Position numbers and translations under genes: made by a program | Shown here: in pieces, positions 18,983 to 28,379 of the stretch | Position numbering within the stretch: the stretch's first letter is position 1 | Layout of the letters: every line of letters starts with the position of its first letter | Notes under the pieces: model-generated | What the model was told of the DNA's origin: nothing | Database searches by the model: none | The model's input: the letters and a program-made list of their open reading frames with translations, nothing else | NCBI RefSeq assembly: GCF_028622875.1 | Contig: NZ_CP117709.1 | Coordinates: 5,335,001-5,399,000, forward strand | Length of the DNA: 64,000 nucleotides | Source of the DNA: Streptomyces sp. MMBL 11-1 | GTDB lineage: Bacteria; Actinomycetota; Actinomycetes; Streptomycetales; Streptomycetaceae | Direction of reading: 5' to 3'

Positions 18983-20017
18983 TCATGAACCGGTGGTGTT
19001 CGCCGTGGGAGCCCGCTCGGTGCGCGGAGGTGCCTGGACGCTTTGGTCGACGGCCGAAGAGCTGAGCTCGATCGCCTCCAGCAGTTCCGCCTGGCGCTGG
19101 ATCTCCGGTGCCGGGCGGGCGCGCGTACGGACCGCGTGGGCGAAGGCCGTGACGGCGTTGCCCGCCTGGTCGTCCGAGGGCAGGGGGAGCCGCGTCAACA
19201 CCCCGGCCCGCTCCAGCTGGAGCACCGGTTCGTGGTCGGCGGGTGGGGTGAACGCCCGGTCGACGGTGAGCCGTCCCGTGCTGCCCCAGAGCGTGTACGT
19301 ACTGCGGTAGGTGTGGTCGAGGCCGTAGCTGAGCTGGAGGGCGAGCCCGTCTCCGCCGTCCAGCAGCGCCGTACCCGCCGTGTCCACCCTGTCCGACGGG
19401 CCCCGCCTGGCGGTGGCGCCCACCAGCCGCGGGGAGGGCGCCGGTCTCAGCAGGCCGAGCGCGGCCCGCAGCGGATACACGCCGAGGTCCCACAGCGCTC
19501 CGCCGCCCAGGGCGGGGTGGTAGCGGATGTCGGAGGCCGGCCGGCGCGGCACGGTGAACGCCGCGTCGAAGGCCTGGAGCCGTCCGATCGCCCCGTCGGC
19601 GACGTGCCGCATGACCGCCCGGTGCTGGGAATGGTGGAGGAACAGGACGTTCTCCACCAGGGCCAGGCCTCGTGAGCGGGCCAGCGCGCACAGTTCGGCG
19701 GCGTCCGCCCCGCTCATCGCGGCGGGCTTCTCCACGAGCACGTGCTTGCCCGCGAGCAGCGCCGCACCGGCCCATCGCGCGTGCATCGATGCCGGCAGCG
19801 GCAGATAGACCGCGTCCACGTCGTCGTCGGCCAGCGGCTCGGCATAGCCGACGGCGGCCCGGCAGCCGTACTCCCGCGCCAGCTCCGCCGCCCTGGCCGG
19901 GTCCCTGCTCGCCACGGAGACCACGGTGACGTCGGCGGACGCTCTGAACGCGGGCAGCATGCGCCGCCGGGCGAACTCCGCGGTGCCGAGCACCGCGATC
20001 CGTACGGGCCGGTTCAC
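18983..20017 (-). CDS. NDP-hexose 3-ketoreductase (Gfo/Idh/MocA family)
   Basis: This 344-residue NAD(P)H oxidoreductase has the Rossmann start IAVLGTAEFARRRMLPAF and the family motif HVLVEKPAAM near residue 90, as in the deoxysugar 3-ketoreductases SpnN and TylC1. With the 2,3-dehydratase it would give TDP-2,6-dideoxy-4-ketoglucose: the dehydratase makes an unstable 3,4-diketo sugar, and this enzyme reduces C-3. The GTG start overlaps the 2,3-dehydratase stop by 4 bp, so both are coupled. It is the last gene of the minus-strand sugar operon. Confidence 0.87.
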   Translation of the reverse strand: MNRPVRIAVLGTAEFARRRMLPAFRASADVTVVSVASRDPARAAELAREYGCRAAVGYAEPLADDDVDAVYLPLPASMHARWAGAALLAGKHVLVEKPAAMSGADAAELCALARSRGLALVENVLFLHHSQHRAVMRHVADGAIGRLQAFDAAFTVPRRPASDIRYHPALGGGALWDLGVYPLRAALGLLRPAPSPRLVGATARRGPSDRVDTAGTALLDGGDGLALQLSYGLDHTYRSTYTLWGSTGRLTVDRAFTPPADHEPVLQLERAGVLTRLPLPSDDQAGNAVTAFAHAVRTRARPAPEIQRQAELLEAIELSSSAVDQSVQAPPRTERAPTANTTGS

Positions 20018-21420
20018 GACAGGCTCGCAGCACCGGAGTTGAGCACGGCGAGCAGCGTACGGGCCTGGACGGTGACCTGGTGGCCCCGGCCCGTCAGGGC
20101 GCCGAGCTGGCCCGGCGTGATCCAGAGGTGGTCCGGCGGCGGGCTGAGCAGGTCGCTGTCGTCGACGCCGTCCAGCGACACGAGGAGGCAGTCGTTCTCG
20201 GCGTACAGGAACCGTCCTCCTTCCTCGGAGAGCACCGTCGCGTAGCGGACGCGTGAACCTTCGGCCGCCCGTACGAAGTCCGCGTACACCGGGAGGCGGC
20301 CGCGGTCGTCGGGTGTGTAGCACACGGTCGGGCCGACCTCGACGGCCTGCGACAGCCCCGCCTCCGCACGGGCGTGGGCCAGCAGATGCGGCACGCCGTC
20401 GAAGTGGCGGAACAGGAACGCGCTGACTCCGGGGCCGCACGGTTCGAACAGGGGCTGGGTCCAGCTGCCCACCTCGCGGCCCTCCGCCTCGACCGCGACC
20501 GCGACCACACGGAAGTGGCGGTCGTCGCAGTGGCGGATGGCCTGTTCGTCCCGGAGCCAGCCCCGCACCCGGGCGAGCTGTACGGGCTCGGCCCGCAGCC
20601 GGGAGCGGGCACGGGCGTCACCGAGCCAGGACGACACCTCGGCGTCGGTGTGCCGGGCCGGCCGTGGCCCTCCGGAGGCCGGCAGACAGGCCAGTACGGT
20701 CCTGGTGTCCATGTTGACCACGTTGTCCAGCCGCAGGAGCTCGCCGATCTGACCGAGGGTCAGCCAGCGGAAGTCCGGTTCGGCGGCGGGGTCCTCGGCG
20801 ACCTCTTCGGCTGTCTCCACCACGATGTTGCGGTTCGACTTGTACAGGAACCACTCCCCGTGTTCGGACTGCAGCGTGTCGGTCAGCGGCCGGGCGCGGC
20901 CCGGCTCGGTGAAGAACTCCAGGAACCGCACGCCGGAGCCCCCGTGCACCCGCTGGTAGTTGCTGCGGGTGGCCTGCACGGTCGGTGACAGCTGAATCCC
21001 GTCCCGGTTGCCCGGTTCCATCTTGGCCTGGGCCAGGAAGTGCAGTACGCCGTCGAACTCCCGTGCGAGGAGGCCGAGTACGCCCACCTCCGGCTGCATC
21101 ATGACCGGCTGCTGCCACGGGTCCCCGGCCCGGTCCGCGTCGTGCACGCGCAGGCCCTCGACGGTGAAGAAGCGGCCGCTGCGGTGGACCAGGTTCCCGG
21201 TGTCCTCCTGGAACGACCAGCCGTCCAGCTCGGCGAACGGGATGCGCCGGATCCGTGTGCCGTGGACGCGGCGGCGCTCCGTCAGCCACGCGACGATCTC
21301 CTCCGTCGTGCTCCGGGCGCCGGTCGCCGGGCCGGTGGCGGCCACGGAGCGGGCGATCCGGGCTTCCAGTCCGTCCGGTCCGGCCTCCGTGTCCTGCGGC
21401 CGGGAGCTGTCGCACCTCAC
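20014..21420 (-). CDS. NDP-hexose 2,3-dehydratase
   Basis: This 468-residue protein has the tandem-repeat architecture of the NDP-hexose 2,3-dehydratases (SpnO, TylX3, EvaA). Two homologous halves each contain a Q/E-P-E/C-G-V-x(2)-FL-type strand and a GPTV or SPTVQ stretch: MMQPEVGVLGLLAREFDGVL, then QLSPTVQATRSNYQ; and LFEPCGPGVSAFLFRHFDGV, then VGPTVCYTPDD. It removes the C-2 hydroxyl of TDP-4-keto-6-deoxyglucose. GTG start; both ends overlap neighbouring genes by 4 bp. Two-fold symmetry and length are normal. Confidence 0.9.
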   Translation of the reverse strand: MRCDSSRPQDTEAGPDGLEARIARSVAATGPATGARSTTEEIVAWLTERRRVHGTRIRRIPFAELDGWSFQEDTGNLVHRSGRFFTVEGLRVHDADRAGDPWQQPVMMQPEVGVLGLLAREFDGVLHFLAQAKMEPGNRDGIQLSPTVQATRSNYQRVHGGSGVRFLEFFTEPGRARPLTDTLQSEHGEWFLYKSNRNIVVETAEEVAEDPAAEPDFRWLTLGQIGELLRLDNVVNMDTRTVLACLPASGGPRPARHTDAEVSSWLGDARARSRLRAEPVQLARVRGWLRDEQAIRHCDDRHFRVVAVAVEAEGREVGSWTQPLFEPCGPGVSAFLFRHFDGVPHLLAHARAEAGLSQAVEVGPTVCYTPDDRGRLPVYADFVRAAEGSRVRYATVLSEEGGRFLYAENDCLLVSLDGVDDSDLLSPPPDHLWITPGQLGALTGRGHQVTVQARTLLAVLNSGAASLS

Positions 21421-22724
21421 CTGCGGCCCGCCACGAACTCCCGTACCGAGGCGATGACGTAGTCGGTCATCTCGTCGGTGAGACCCGGATAGACACCGGT
21501 CCAGAACGTGCGCTCCGTGACGATGTCACTGTTGGTCAGTTCACCGACGACGCGGTGGGGCTGCCGGAGGTAGGCGGGCTGGCGGGTGAGGTTGCCCGCG
21601 AACAGCCGGCGGGTGCCGATCTTCCGCTTCTCCAGGAATCCGGTCAGCTCTCCGCACGTGAACGGGGCGTCGGGCCCTACCGTCATCACGAATCCGAACC
21701 AGCTCGGATCGCTGCCGGCCGTCGCCTCCGGCAGCAGGAGATGACGTACGCCGTCCAGGCCCTCACGCATCCGCCGCCAGTTGTGGCGGCGCGCCGCGAT
21801 GAACCCGTCCAGCTTCCGCAGCTGTGACAGGCCGAGTGCCGCCTGCAGGTCCGTCGACTTCAGGTTGTAGCCGACGTGGGAGAAGATGTACTTGTGGTCG
21901 TATCCGGCCGGCAACGCGCCGAGCTGGTGGTCGAAGCGCTTCAGACAGGTGTCGCTGTGACCCGGTTCGCACCAGCAGTCCCGCCCCCAGTCCCGCAGTG
22001 ACTCGACGATCCGCGCGACTTTGAGGTCCGAGGTCGTCACGATGCCGCCCTCACCCATCGTCAGATGGTGCGCGGGATAGAAGCTCACGGTGCTGACGTC
22101 GCCGAACGTGCCGGTCAGCCGCCCCCGGTAGGTCGTGCCGACCGCGTCGCAGTTGTCCTCGACGAACACCAGGTTGTGTTCCGCCGCGAGTTGGGCGATC
22201 TCCTCCACCTCGAACGGGTTGCCGAGGGCGTGCGCGATCATGATGCCGCGGGTCTTCGGCCCGATGGCGGCGGCTACGCGGTCGGCGGTGGTGTTGTAGG
22301 TGCCGAGCTCGATGTCGACGAAGACCGGCACCAGGCCGTTCTGCAGGATGGGGTTCACCGTGGTGGGGAACCCCGCGGCGACGGTGATGACCTCGTCGCC
22401 GGGCAGCAGGCGCCGTTCGCCCACGAGCGGGGACGTGTAGGCGGTGAGCGCCAGCAGGTTCGCGGACGAACCGGAGTTGGTCAGATGGGCCTTGCGGCGC
22501 TTCAGCAACCGCGCGAAGCCGGACTCGAAGCGCTTGGAGAGCGGCCCGGCGGCGATCCGCAGATCCAGGGCGGCCTCCACCAGCGCCGCGCGGTCGTCCT
22601 CGTCCAGGACGGCGCCGGACGGCCAGATCTCCGTGGTACCCGGTACGAACTCCCCGGAGCCGCGCACACTTTGGTGGTGCTTCCTGGCCTCTTCCAGGGC
22701 CCGTTCCCTGTGCTCGTGATTCAC
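21417..22724 (-). CDS. PLP/[2Fe-2S] NDP-hexose 3-dehydrase (SpnQ/RfbH type)
   Basis: This 435-residue DegT-fold enzyme carries the hallmark replacement of the PLP lysine by histidine: FYPAHHLTMGEGG, His at 219-220. It also has the Fe-S cysteine cluster DCWC...C (C250, C252, C260). Such enzymes (E1, SpnQ, ColD relatives) use PMP, and the E1/SpnQ group also uses the Fe-S cluster, to remove the C-3 hydroxyl. In forosamine synthesis SpnQ produces the 2,3,6-trideoxy-4-keto sugar. No dedicated ferredoxin or reductase is nearby, so host proteins would supply electrons. The GTG start (AGGAGAG upstream) overlaps the 4,6-dehydratase stop by 4 bp. Confidence 0.9.
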   Translation of the reverse strand: MNHEHRERALEEARKHHQSVRGSGEFVPGTTEIWPSGAVLDEDDRAALVEAALDLRIAAGPLSKRFESGFARLLKRRKAHLTNSGSSANLLALTAYTSPLVGERRLLPGDEVITVAAGFPTTVNPILQNGLVPVFVDIELGTYNTTADRVAAAIGPKTRGIMIAHALGNPFEVEEIAQLAAEHNLVFVEDNCDAVGTTYRGRLTGTFGDVSTVSFYPAHHLTMGEGGIVTTSDLKVARIVESLRDWGRDCWCEPGHSDTCLKRFDHQLGALPAGYDHKYIFSHVGYNLKSTDLQAALGLSQLRKLDGFIAARRHNWRRMREGLDGVRHLLLPEATAGSDPSWFGFVMTVGPDAPFTCGELTGFLEKRKIGTRRLFAGNLTRQPAYLRQPHRVVGELTNSDIVTERTFWTGVYPGLTDEMTDYVIASVREFVAGRR

Positions 22725-23713
22725 GCCCGACTCTCCTCGTCCCCGGCCTGGTCCTTCGCGGCCTTCCACCACGCCGTGTTCTCCCGGTACCAGTCGACGG
22801 TGGCGGCCAGCCCTTCGTCGAAGCCGACCCGGGGCGTGAACCCCAGCTCCGTACGGGCTTTGGACCCGTCCAGCGAGTAGCGCAGGTCGTGTCCCTTGCG
22901 GTCGGTCACATGCCGGATCATGGACCGGTCCGCGCCGCACAGGGCGAGCAGGTGCTCGGCCAGGTCCAGATTGGTCAGCTCGTGGCCGCCGCCCACGTGG
23001 TAGATGCCGCCCGCGCTTCCCTTGGTCAGCACGAGCTGGACGGCCCGCGCGTGGTCGTCCACGTGGATCCAGTCCCGCACGTTCCGCCCCGAGCCGTACA
23101 GCGGGATCGGCTCGCCCTCCAGGAGGTTGGTGGTGAAGCGCGGAATGGCCTTCTCCGGGTGCTGGTAGGGGCCGTAGGTGTTGGAGCAGCGCGTGATCGA
23201 CACGTCGAGCCCGAAGGTGCGCCAGTAGGAGCGTACGGTCAGGTCCGCCGCCGCCTTGGAGGCCGCGTAGGGGGAGTTGGGCAGAAGCGGCGACTCCTCG
23301 TGCCAGGAGCCCTCGGCGATGCTCCCGTACACCTCGTCCGTGGAGATGTGCACCACGCGCTCCACCCCGGCGTTCAGGCAGGCGTCCAGGAGGGTCTGGG
23401 TGCCCACCACGTTCGTCCGGGTGAAGACGGCGGGCGCGTCCAGGGACCTGTCGACGTGCGACTCGGCCGCGAAGTGCACCACGGCGTCGTGTCCGGGCAG
23501 CAGTTCGTTCAGCAGGGGCGCGTCGCAGACGTCGCCCTTGACGAGGTGCAGCCGGGGGTGGCCGAGCGGAATGTTCTCGGCGTTGCCCGCGTAGCTCAGC
23601 TTGTCCAGCACGGTGACGTCGGCCCGCTCGTAGCCCGGGTACCCCTGCGCCAGCATCGTCCGGACGTAGTGCGAGCCCACGAATCCGGCCCCGCCGGTGA
23701 CCAGGATCCTCAT
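22721..23713 (-). CDS. dTDP-glucose 4,6-dehydratase
   Basis: This 330-residue extended SDR protein matches RmlB/TylA2. It has the Gly-rich NAD site GGAGFVG (7-13), STDEVYG with the active Asp-Glu pair, YAASK, and the ending sequence YGPYQHPEKAIPRF. It converts dTDP-glucose to dTDP-4-keto-6-deoxyglucose, the branch point for the deoxysugar. The ATG at 23711-23713 overlaps the stop of the thymidylyltransferase gene. This copy in the cluster, next to its own RmlA, indicates dedicated sugar supply. Confidence 0.94.
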   Translation of the reverse strand: MRILVTGGAGFVGSHYVRTMLAQGYPGYERADVTVLDKLSYAGNAENIPLGHPRLHLVKGDVCDAPLLNELLPGHDAVVHFAAESHVDRSLDAPAVFTRTNVVGTQTLLDACLNAGVERVVHISTDEVYGSIAEGSWHEESPLLPNSPYAASKAAADLTVRSYWRTFGLDVSITRCSNTYGPYQHPEKAIPRFTTNLLEGEPIPLYGSGRNVRDWIHVDDHARAVQLVLTKGSAGGIYHVGGGHELTNLDLAEHLLALCGADRSMIRHVTDRKGHDLRYSLDGSKARTELGFTPRVGFDEGLAATVDWYRENTAWWKAAKDQAGDEESRA

Positions 23714-24777
23714 CGGGTTCCTCCTGTACGGGCGCCGTTCGCGGCCAGTTCCTGGGGGAGCGGCACCGGGGGCGGGCCCGAGCCGATCCGCATCGCGCGG
23801 CCGATGAGCAGGTCGCTCGCGCCCGTCCGTCCCGTCACCCACGCGTCGTCCATCACGATGGAGTTCTCCAGTTCGGTGTCGCGCAGTACACAGCCGCTGC
23901 CGATCGACGTGCCCGGTCCGATACGGCAGTCCTCGACGAGGGAGCCGGGGCCGATGATCGCCGGCCCGGTGATGACCGAGCGCAGCACGGTGGCGCCCGG
24001 GGCGACGTGCACCGGGCCGGTCAGGCGGCTGGCGGCGTCGGCCGTTCCGTGGATGCCCCGCGCCAGGGTGCCCAGCAGGCGCCGGTTGCAGTCCAGCACG
24101 TCCTCCACGCGTCCGGTGTCCTTCCAGTAGCCGGTGTACTCGCCGGCCGTGACCGGGGCCCCCCGGTCGACCAGCCACTGGGCGGCGTCGGTGATCTCCA
24201 GCTCGCCGCGTGCGCTGGGCGCGATCGCGGCGACCGCCCGGTGGATGGCGGGGCGGAAGAAGTAGACGCCGATGAGTGCCAGGTCGCTGAGCGGCAGGCG
24301 CGGTTTCTCCACCAGCCGTCGGACCCGGCCACGGGCGTCCAGCTCGGCCACCCCGAAGGCGCGGGGGTCGGCGACCTTGGCCACCACCAGGTGCGCGTCG
24401 GAGCGGCGGGCCCGGAACTCCTCGGCCGGCCCCGCTATGCCGTCCTCCACGACGTTGTCGCCGAGGTACATCACGAAGTCGTCGTCGCCGAGGAACGGGC
24501 GGGCGAGGGCCACGCAGTGCGCCAGGCCCAGCGGCCGGAGCTGCGTGAGGTAGGTGATCCGGGCGCCGAACCGCGATCCGTCGCCGATCCGTGCCGCGAT
24601 GTCGGGTCCCCACGCGCCGACGACCACGCAGATCTCCCGCACGTCCAGCGCGCGGAGGTTCTCCAGAACGTGTTCGAGCACGGGCTGGTTGGCGACGGGT
24701 ATCAGCTGCTTGGGCATGGTCTCGGTGAACGGCCGCAGCCGCGTCCCGAGTCCCCCGGCGAGTACGAGCGCCTTCAT
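23710..24777 (-). CDS. Glucose-1-phosphate thymidylyltransferase
   Basis: This 355-residue protein has an N-terminal nucleotidyltransferase fold (KALVLAGGLGTRLRPFTETM, then PKQLIPVANQPVLEHVLENL) and a C-terminal left-handed beta-helix with hexapeptide-like repeats (VEDCRIGPGTSIGSGCVLRD). This is the long StrD/TylA1-type RmlA found in antibiotic clusters. It activates glucose-1-phosphate with dTTP. It is the first gene of the tightly overlapping rmlA-rmlB-3-dehydrase-2,3-dehydratase-ketoreductase block; a 136-bp gap separates it from the aminotransferase upstream. Confidence 0.93.
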   Translation of the reverse strand: MKALVLAGGLGTRLRPFTETMPKQLIPVANQPVLEHVLENLRALDVREICVVVGAWGPDIAARIGDGSRFGARITYLTQLRPLGLAHCVALARPFLGDDDFVMYLGDNVVEDGIAGPAEEFRARRSDAHLVVAKVADPRAFGVAELDARGRVRRLVEKPRLPLSDLALIGVYFFRPAIHRAVAAIAPSARGELEITDAAQWLVDRGAPVTAGEYTGYWKDTGRVEDVLDCNRRLLGTLARGIHGTADAASRLTGPVHVAPGATVLRSVITGPAIIGPGSLVEDCRIGPGTSIGSGCVLRDTELENSIVMDDAWVTGRTGASDLLIGRAMRIGSGPPPVPLPQELAANGARTGGTR

Positions 24778-24913
24778 GGGCGTTCCTCCCGTGGAGCGGT
24801 GCGGGCCGGGGCGCGCGGCGCCCGGCAGGACGCGTGCGCGTACGCACCTGGTACGGCTGTCTCGTCGATGCCCACAGGCGGGCGCCTCCCTCGGTGATTC
24901 CCGTCGGCGTGCG

Positions 24914-26065
24914 TCAGGCCCCGGCCAGGGCCAGGTGGTGAGTGACGGCTTCGCGCAGGGCGTTCGCCACCGTCCGGGTCTCCGCGTCGCTCAGCGCCTG
25001 GTGGAGGGGGAGCAGCAGCGTGCTGTCGGTGGCCCGGTCGGTGCCGGGCAGGTCGGTGGAGTGGGCGCCGTAGGCGGGCACCCGGTGCAGCGGTGGGTAC
25101 TTGAAGGTGGTGTAGATGTCCTGGGCCAGCAGCGTCGCCGCGACCCGGTCACGGATGAGCGGATCCAGCTGGACCCAGTAGAAGTAGTAGGAGGAGCGGT
25201 GCCCCTCGGGCAGCGGGGGCGGCAGCCGTACGCCAGGGGTGTCCGCGAGCAGGCTGTCGTAGGCCGTCGCCACCTCGCGCCGCCGGGCGACGTTGGCGGG
25301 CAGCCGGCCGAGCTGCACCGTGCCGATCGCGGCGGTCAGGTCGTTGCCTATGACACGGCGGCCGAAGCTCCGTACGTCGAGCTCCCACCACCGCTCGGAC
25401 ACCTTCGCGTGGCCGAAGCCGCTGGGCTGCTCCAGACCGTGGTAGGCGAGGACCCGGGCGCGGCGCGCGAGCTGCGGATCGCGGACGTACAGCATGCCGC
25501 CGTCACCGGTCACCAGCACCTTCATCGCGTCGAAACTCCACAGGGCGATGTCGCCGAAGGTGCCGCACGCCTTGCCGCCGGCCGTGGAGGCCACGGCGCA
25601 GGCCGCGTCCTCGACGAGCGGGACCCCCCGCCGCCGGCACAGGGCCGCGATCTCCGCGACCTCACCGGGGTAGCCGCCGTAGTGCAGCACGATGACCGCC
25701 TTGGTGCGCGGTGTCATGGCGCTCTCGACGTGCTCCGCGGTCGGGTGGAGACCGTGGGGGTCGACGTCGCAGAAGACGGGGCGCGCCCCGGTCACGGCGA
25801 TGGCGTTGGCAGCGGCCACGAAGCTCACGGACGGCAGGACCACCTCGTCGCCGGGGCCCAGGTCGAGCAGCTCGGTGGCGAGGAAGAGCCCGGCCGTACC
25901 GGAGTTGAGGAAGAGCGTCCGGTCCGGTTCGACCCCGAGGTGGTCCGCGAAGCGTGCTTCGAACTCGGCGGTGCGGGGTCCGTGGCCCAGCCAGTTCGAG
26001 GCGAACACCTCGGACAGGGCGAGGAGTTCCGCCTCGCCCAGGCTCGGCTGGAAGACGTTGATCAC
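24914..26065 (-). CDS. DegT/DnrJ/EryC1 sugar aminotransferase
   Basis: This 383-residue PLP aminotransferase has the lysine that forms the Schiff base (WSFDAMKVLVTGDGG, K182) and the VEDAACAVAST cofactor motif. In contrast to its neighbour at 21417 it keeps the lysine, so it is an aminotransferase rather than a dehydrase. With the 2,3- and 3-deoxygenating enzymes present, the logical role is C-4 transamination of TDP-2,3,6-trideoxy-4-ketohexose, as SpnR does for forosamine. C-3 amination is less likely because C-3 is deoxygenated. Confidence 0.88.
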   Translation of the reverse strand: MINVFQPSLGEAELLALSEVFASNWLGHGPRTAEFEARFADHLGVEPDRTLFLNSGTAGLFLATELLDLGPGDEVVLPSVSFVAAANAIAVTGARPVFCDVDPHGLHPTAEHVESAMTPRTKAVIVLHYGGYPGEVAEIAALCRRRGVPLVEDAACAVASTAGGKACGTFGDIALWSFDAMKVLVTGDGGMLYVRDPQLARRARVLAYHGLEQPSGFGHAKVSERWWELDVRSFGRRVIGNDLTAAIGTVQLGRLPANVARRREVATAYDSLLADTPGVRLPPPLPEGHRSSYYFYWVQLDPLIRDRVAATLLAQDIYTTFKYPPLHRVPAYGAHSTDLPGTDRATDSTLLLPLHQALSDAETRTVANALREAVTHHLALAGA

Positions 26066-26110
26066 GCGGTGGCTCCCTGGCGCGGTGGGGACGATGGGAA
26101 GGTGGCGGGT

Positions 26111-27415
26111 TCAGTCCCGGCTCTGGTGGTGCCGGGTGAGGCGCTCCAGGACGGGGACGATCTCGCCCGGCTCCGGAGCGGTCAGCAGGTCCGTGTACAG
26201 CTCCGCCGCGGCGTCGCGGAAGGACGGCGCGGTCATCAGCCGGGACAGCCCCGCACGCAGTTCGGCGCCGGTGTGACGGTCGACGCGCACCCCCGTTCCC
26301 ACGCCGCTCTCGGAGAGGAACCGGCCCGTGAGCGGGGCCTCCATGGGGTAGCCGGGGTCCATCACGACGAACTGCGGTATCCGGTTGACCAGGGCGGCGC
26401 CGAACGTTCCGTGGCCGCCGTGGTGGATCACCGCCGAACAGGTCGGCAGCAGTTCGGTCAGCGGGACGTAGTCGACGGTCCGGACGTTGTCGGGTATCCG
26501 GTCGGCCACGGCGAGCTGGGAGGCGTCCAGGGTGGCGACGGCCTCGACGTCCAGGCCGTCCACCATCTCCAGTACGCGGTTGACGAGCAGGGCACTGTCC
26601 CGTCCCCAGGCCCGTATCGAGGAACCGAGGGTGATGGCCACCCGCGGTCGTGCGGGCGGTTCCCGCAGCCAGTCGGGCAGCACGGCCGGGCCGGCGTAGG
26701 GCTGCCAGCGCACCGACACGGTGCGCTTCCTGGTGGGCAGGCGCATCCGCTCCAGCACCGGGTTGACCGTCCACTGTCCGAACAGCAGCTCGTCGGTCAG
26801 GGGGAGCCCGTAGCGCTCGGCCATCGGTCTGACCGACGAGGTCATCGGCTCCTCGGGCAGGAGGGCGTCACCGGAGAGCTTCGCGCACCGGGTGTACTGC
26901 TCGTGCGCCCAGCCGAACAGGTCCGGGCCCCACAGGATGCGGGCGTGGGCAGCGCCGGACACCTGGGCGGCCACCCCGGCGGCCGGCATCGTGGGGTCCC
27001 ACAGGACCAGGTCGGGCCGCCACGAACGGCAGAGGCCGACCAGCGCGTCGAGGGCGTACTGGGGCGCGTCGGCGGGAGCGCGCTCCGGCTGGAAGTCGCG
27101 GATGGCGGGCAGCATGTAGTCCCGGAAGTAGGTCCACACGTACCGCCCGTAGCTGTCCAGGTCGAGGGACTTGGTGAGGCTGACGAGGTCGGCGTACGTG
27201 TCCGGGGCGATGGGGCGGCCGGCGCCCAGCGGCTGCGGCAGGGTCTCCTCGTCGCTGAGCGACACGCCCGTAAGGCCGGTCGCGTTGATCGTGTCCAGCA
27301 GCGACGGATGGGAGACGACCCGCACCTCGTGGCCCGCGTCGCCCAGGGCCCGGGCCATCGGCACACTGGGGTAGAGGTGGGCCGCGGCGGGCCAGGTGCA
27401 GAACAGGACGCGCAT
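26111..27415 (-). CDS. GT-B glycosyltransferase, EryCIII/DesVII-like
   Basis: This 434-residue cytosolic glycosyltransferase starts MRVLFCTWPAAAHLYPSVPMARALG, as in macrolide aminosugar transferases. It contains the C-terminal donor-site motif HHGGHGTFGAALVNRIPQFV (near residues 335-355). It should transfer the TDP-tetradeoxyaminohexose to the peptide or its aryl group. EryCIII/DesVII-type enzymes usually need a P450-like helper protein; none is encoded in the window. It sits between the aminotransferase and methyltransferase genes and shares their direction. Confidence 0.9.
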   Translation of the reverse strand: MRVLFCTWPAAAHLYPSVPMARALGDAGHEVRVVSHPSLLDTINATGLTGVSLSDEETLPQPLGAGRPIAPDTYADLVSLTKSLDLDSYGRYVWTYFRDYMLPAIRDFQPERAPADAPQYALDALVGLCRSWRPDLVLWDPTMPAAGVAAQVSGAAHARILWGPDLFGWAHEQYTRCAKLSGDALLPEEPMTSSVRPMAERYGLPLTDELLFGQWTVNPVLERMRLPTRKRTVSVRWQPYAGPAVLPDWLREPPARPRVAITLGSSIRAWGRDSALLVNRVLEMVDGLDVEAVATLDASQLAVADRIPDNVRTVDYVPLTELLPTCSAVIHHGGHGTFGAALVNRIPQFVVMDPGYPMEAPLTGRFLSESGVGTGVRVDRHTGAELRAGLSRLMTAPSFRDAAAELYTDLLTAPEPGEIVPVLERLTRHHQSRD

Positions 27416-27437
27416 GGTCGTCTTCTCTCCGACCCGC

Positions 27438-28088
27438 TCAGAGGCGGGTCATGGCGGCGAACCAGGCCTGGGCGGTCCCGGGGTTGAAGGCGACGTCGAG
27501 TTCGGCCGCTTCGAGTGTGTCCACGCGCCACCCGGCGTCGGTGAAACTCTCCCGGACGGCCTGCTCGGGAACGCGTCGCGGACCCCAGGTGCCCGGCTGC
27601 CGGTCGCTGAAGCACATCAGGAAGCAGCGTCCGCCGGGCGGTACGACGGAGGCCATGCTGCGGGCGACGAGGGGCCGGTCCTCGGGGGCGAAGCAGTGGA
27701 AGAGTCCGACGTCGATGAGCGTGTCGAACTGCTCGCCGAGCGATGCGAGGTCCAGGGCGTCCCACTCCAGGAAACGCGCCTTCAGGCCGCGTTCCCGCGC
27801 CTTGCGGGCGGCGAGGGTGATCGCGCTGGGGGCGGCGTCCACGCCCGTCGTCTCCAGGCCGTGTTCGGCGGCCAGCAGGGCGTTGTCGCCGCTGCCGCAG
27901 CCGACGTCGAGCACCCGGCCGCGGAGCGCGCCCTCCTCGGCGAGGCGTACGAGGACCGTCTGCGGCCGGTTGATCTCCCAGCCGGCGCCCGGCGCGCCGG
28001 CGTAGTGACGCTCGAAGACCTCCACGCCGCTGTCGGCCGGCTGCTCACGCGCGCCGACCCCGGCGATCTGGTCCGACGGCTCGCTCAT
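27438..28088 (-). CDS. Class I SAM-dependent methyltransferase (TPMT-like)
   Basis: This 216-residue methyltransferase has the SAM motif VLDVGCGSGDNALLAAEHGL near residue 60 and the thiopurine methyltransferase-like opening GWEINRPQ. It is the first gene of the main sugar operon, preceded at 28205-28216 by the cluster palindrome. Its substrate is unknown. It could methylate the sugar, the aromatic group or a peptide atom. The second methyltransferase (28380) accounts for sugar N-methylation, so this one may act elsewhere. Confidence 0.82.
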   Translation of the reverse strand: MSEPSDQIAGVGAREQPADSGVEVFERHYAGAPGAGWEINRPQTVLVRLAEEGALRGRVLDVGCGSGDNALLAAEHGLETTGVDAAPSAITLAARKARERGLKARFLEWDALDLASLGEQFDTLIDVGLFHCFAPEDRPLVARSMASVVPPGGRCFLMCFSDRQPGTWGPRRVPEQAVRESFTDAGWRVDTLEAAELDVAFNPGTAQAWFAAMTRL

Positions 28089-28204
28089 GGTCTCCCCCCG
28101 GAATGTGCGGTCGGTCCGCCGCCGGCCCCGGGAGGGGCCGTCGGCATTCTCCGCGAGAAACTAGCCCACGCCCGGGGCCCGCGGGATCGAAGTGAGGGGG
28201 GCGG

Positions 28205-28216
28205 TGACACATATCA
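28205..28216. promoter_or_regulatory. Cluster palindrome, sugar operon
   Basis: TGACACATATCA matches the repeated TGACAAATGTCA-type palindrome of the precursor promoters at 10 of 12 positions. It lies 117 bp upstream of the methyltransferase start (minus strand), close to the 96-103 bp spacing seen at the precursor genes. It probably controls the minus-strand sugar operon. Confidence 0.65.
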
Positions 28217-28379
28217 GGAACCTGCCTCGGCGCCTTGCTGTCGCGGCGCGGATCTGTCAGGGCTCCCGGACCCGTCACCGGGTGCCCGGTGGCCGGCCCG
28301 GGCGGGGACGGTCGCCCGCCGCGCGCGGGCCCCGACGGCCGGTACAGCTCGTCGCCACCGGTCCCGGGACGGCCTCCCG

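Noticed and set aside
24554..27487. Very long open frame (977 codons) on the plus strand opposite the sugar genes
   Set aside because: It is antisense to three well-supported genes (aminotransferase, thymidylyltransferase part, glycosyltransferase) and has Gly/Arg/His-rich composition typical of GC-driven shadow frames.
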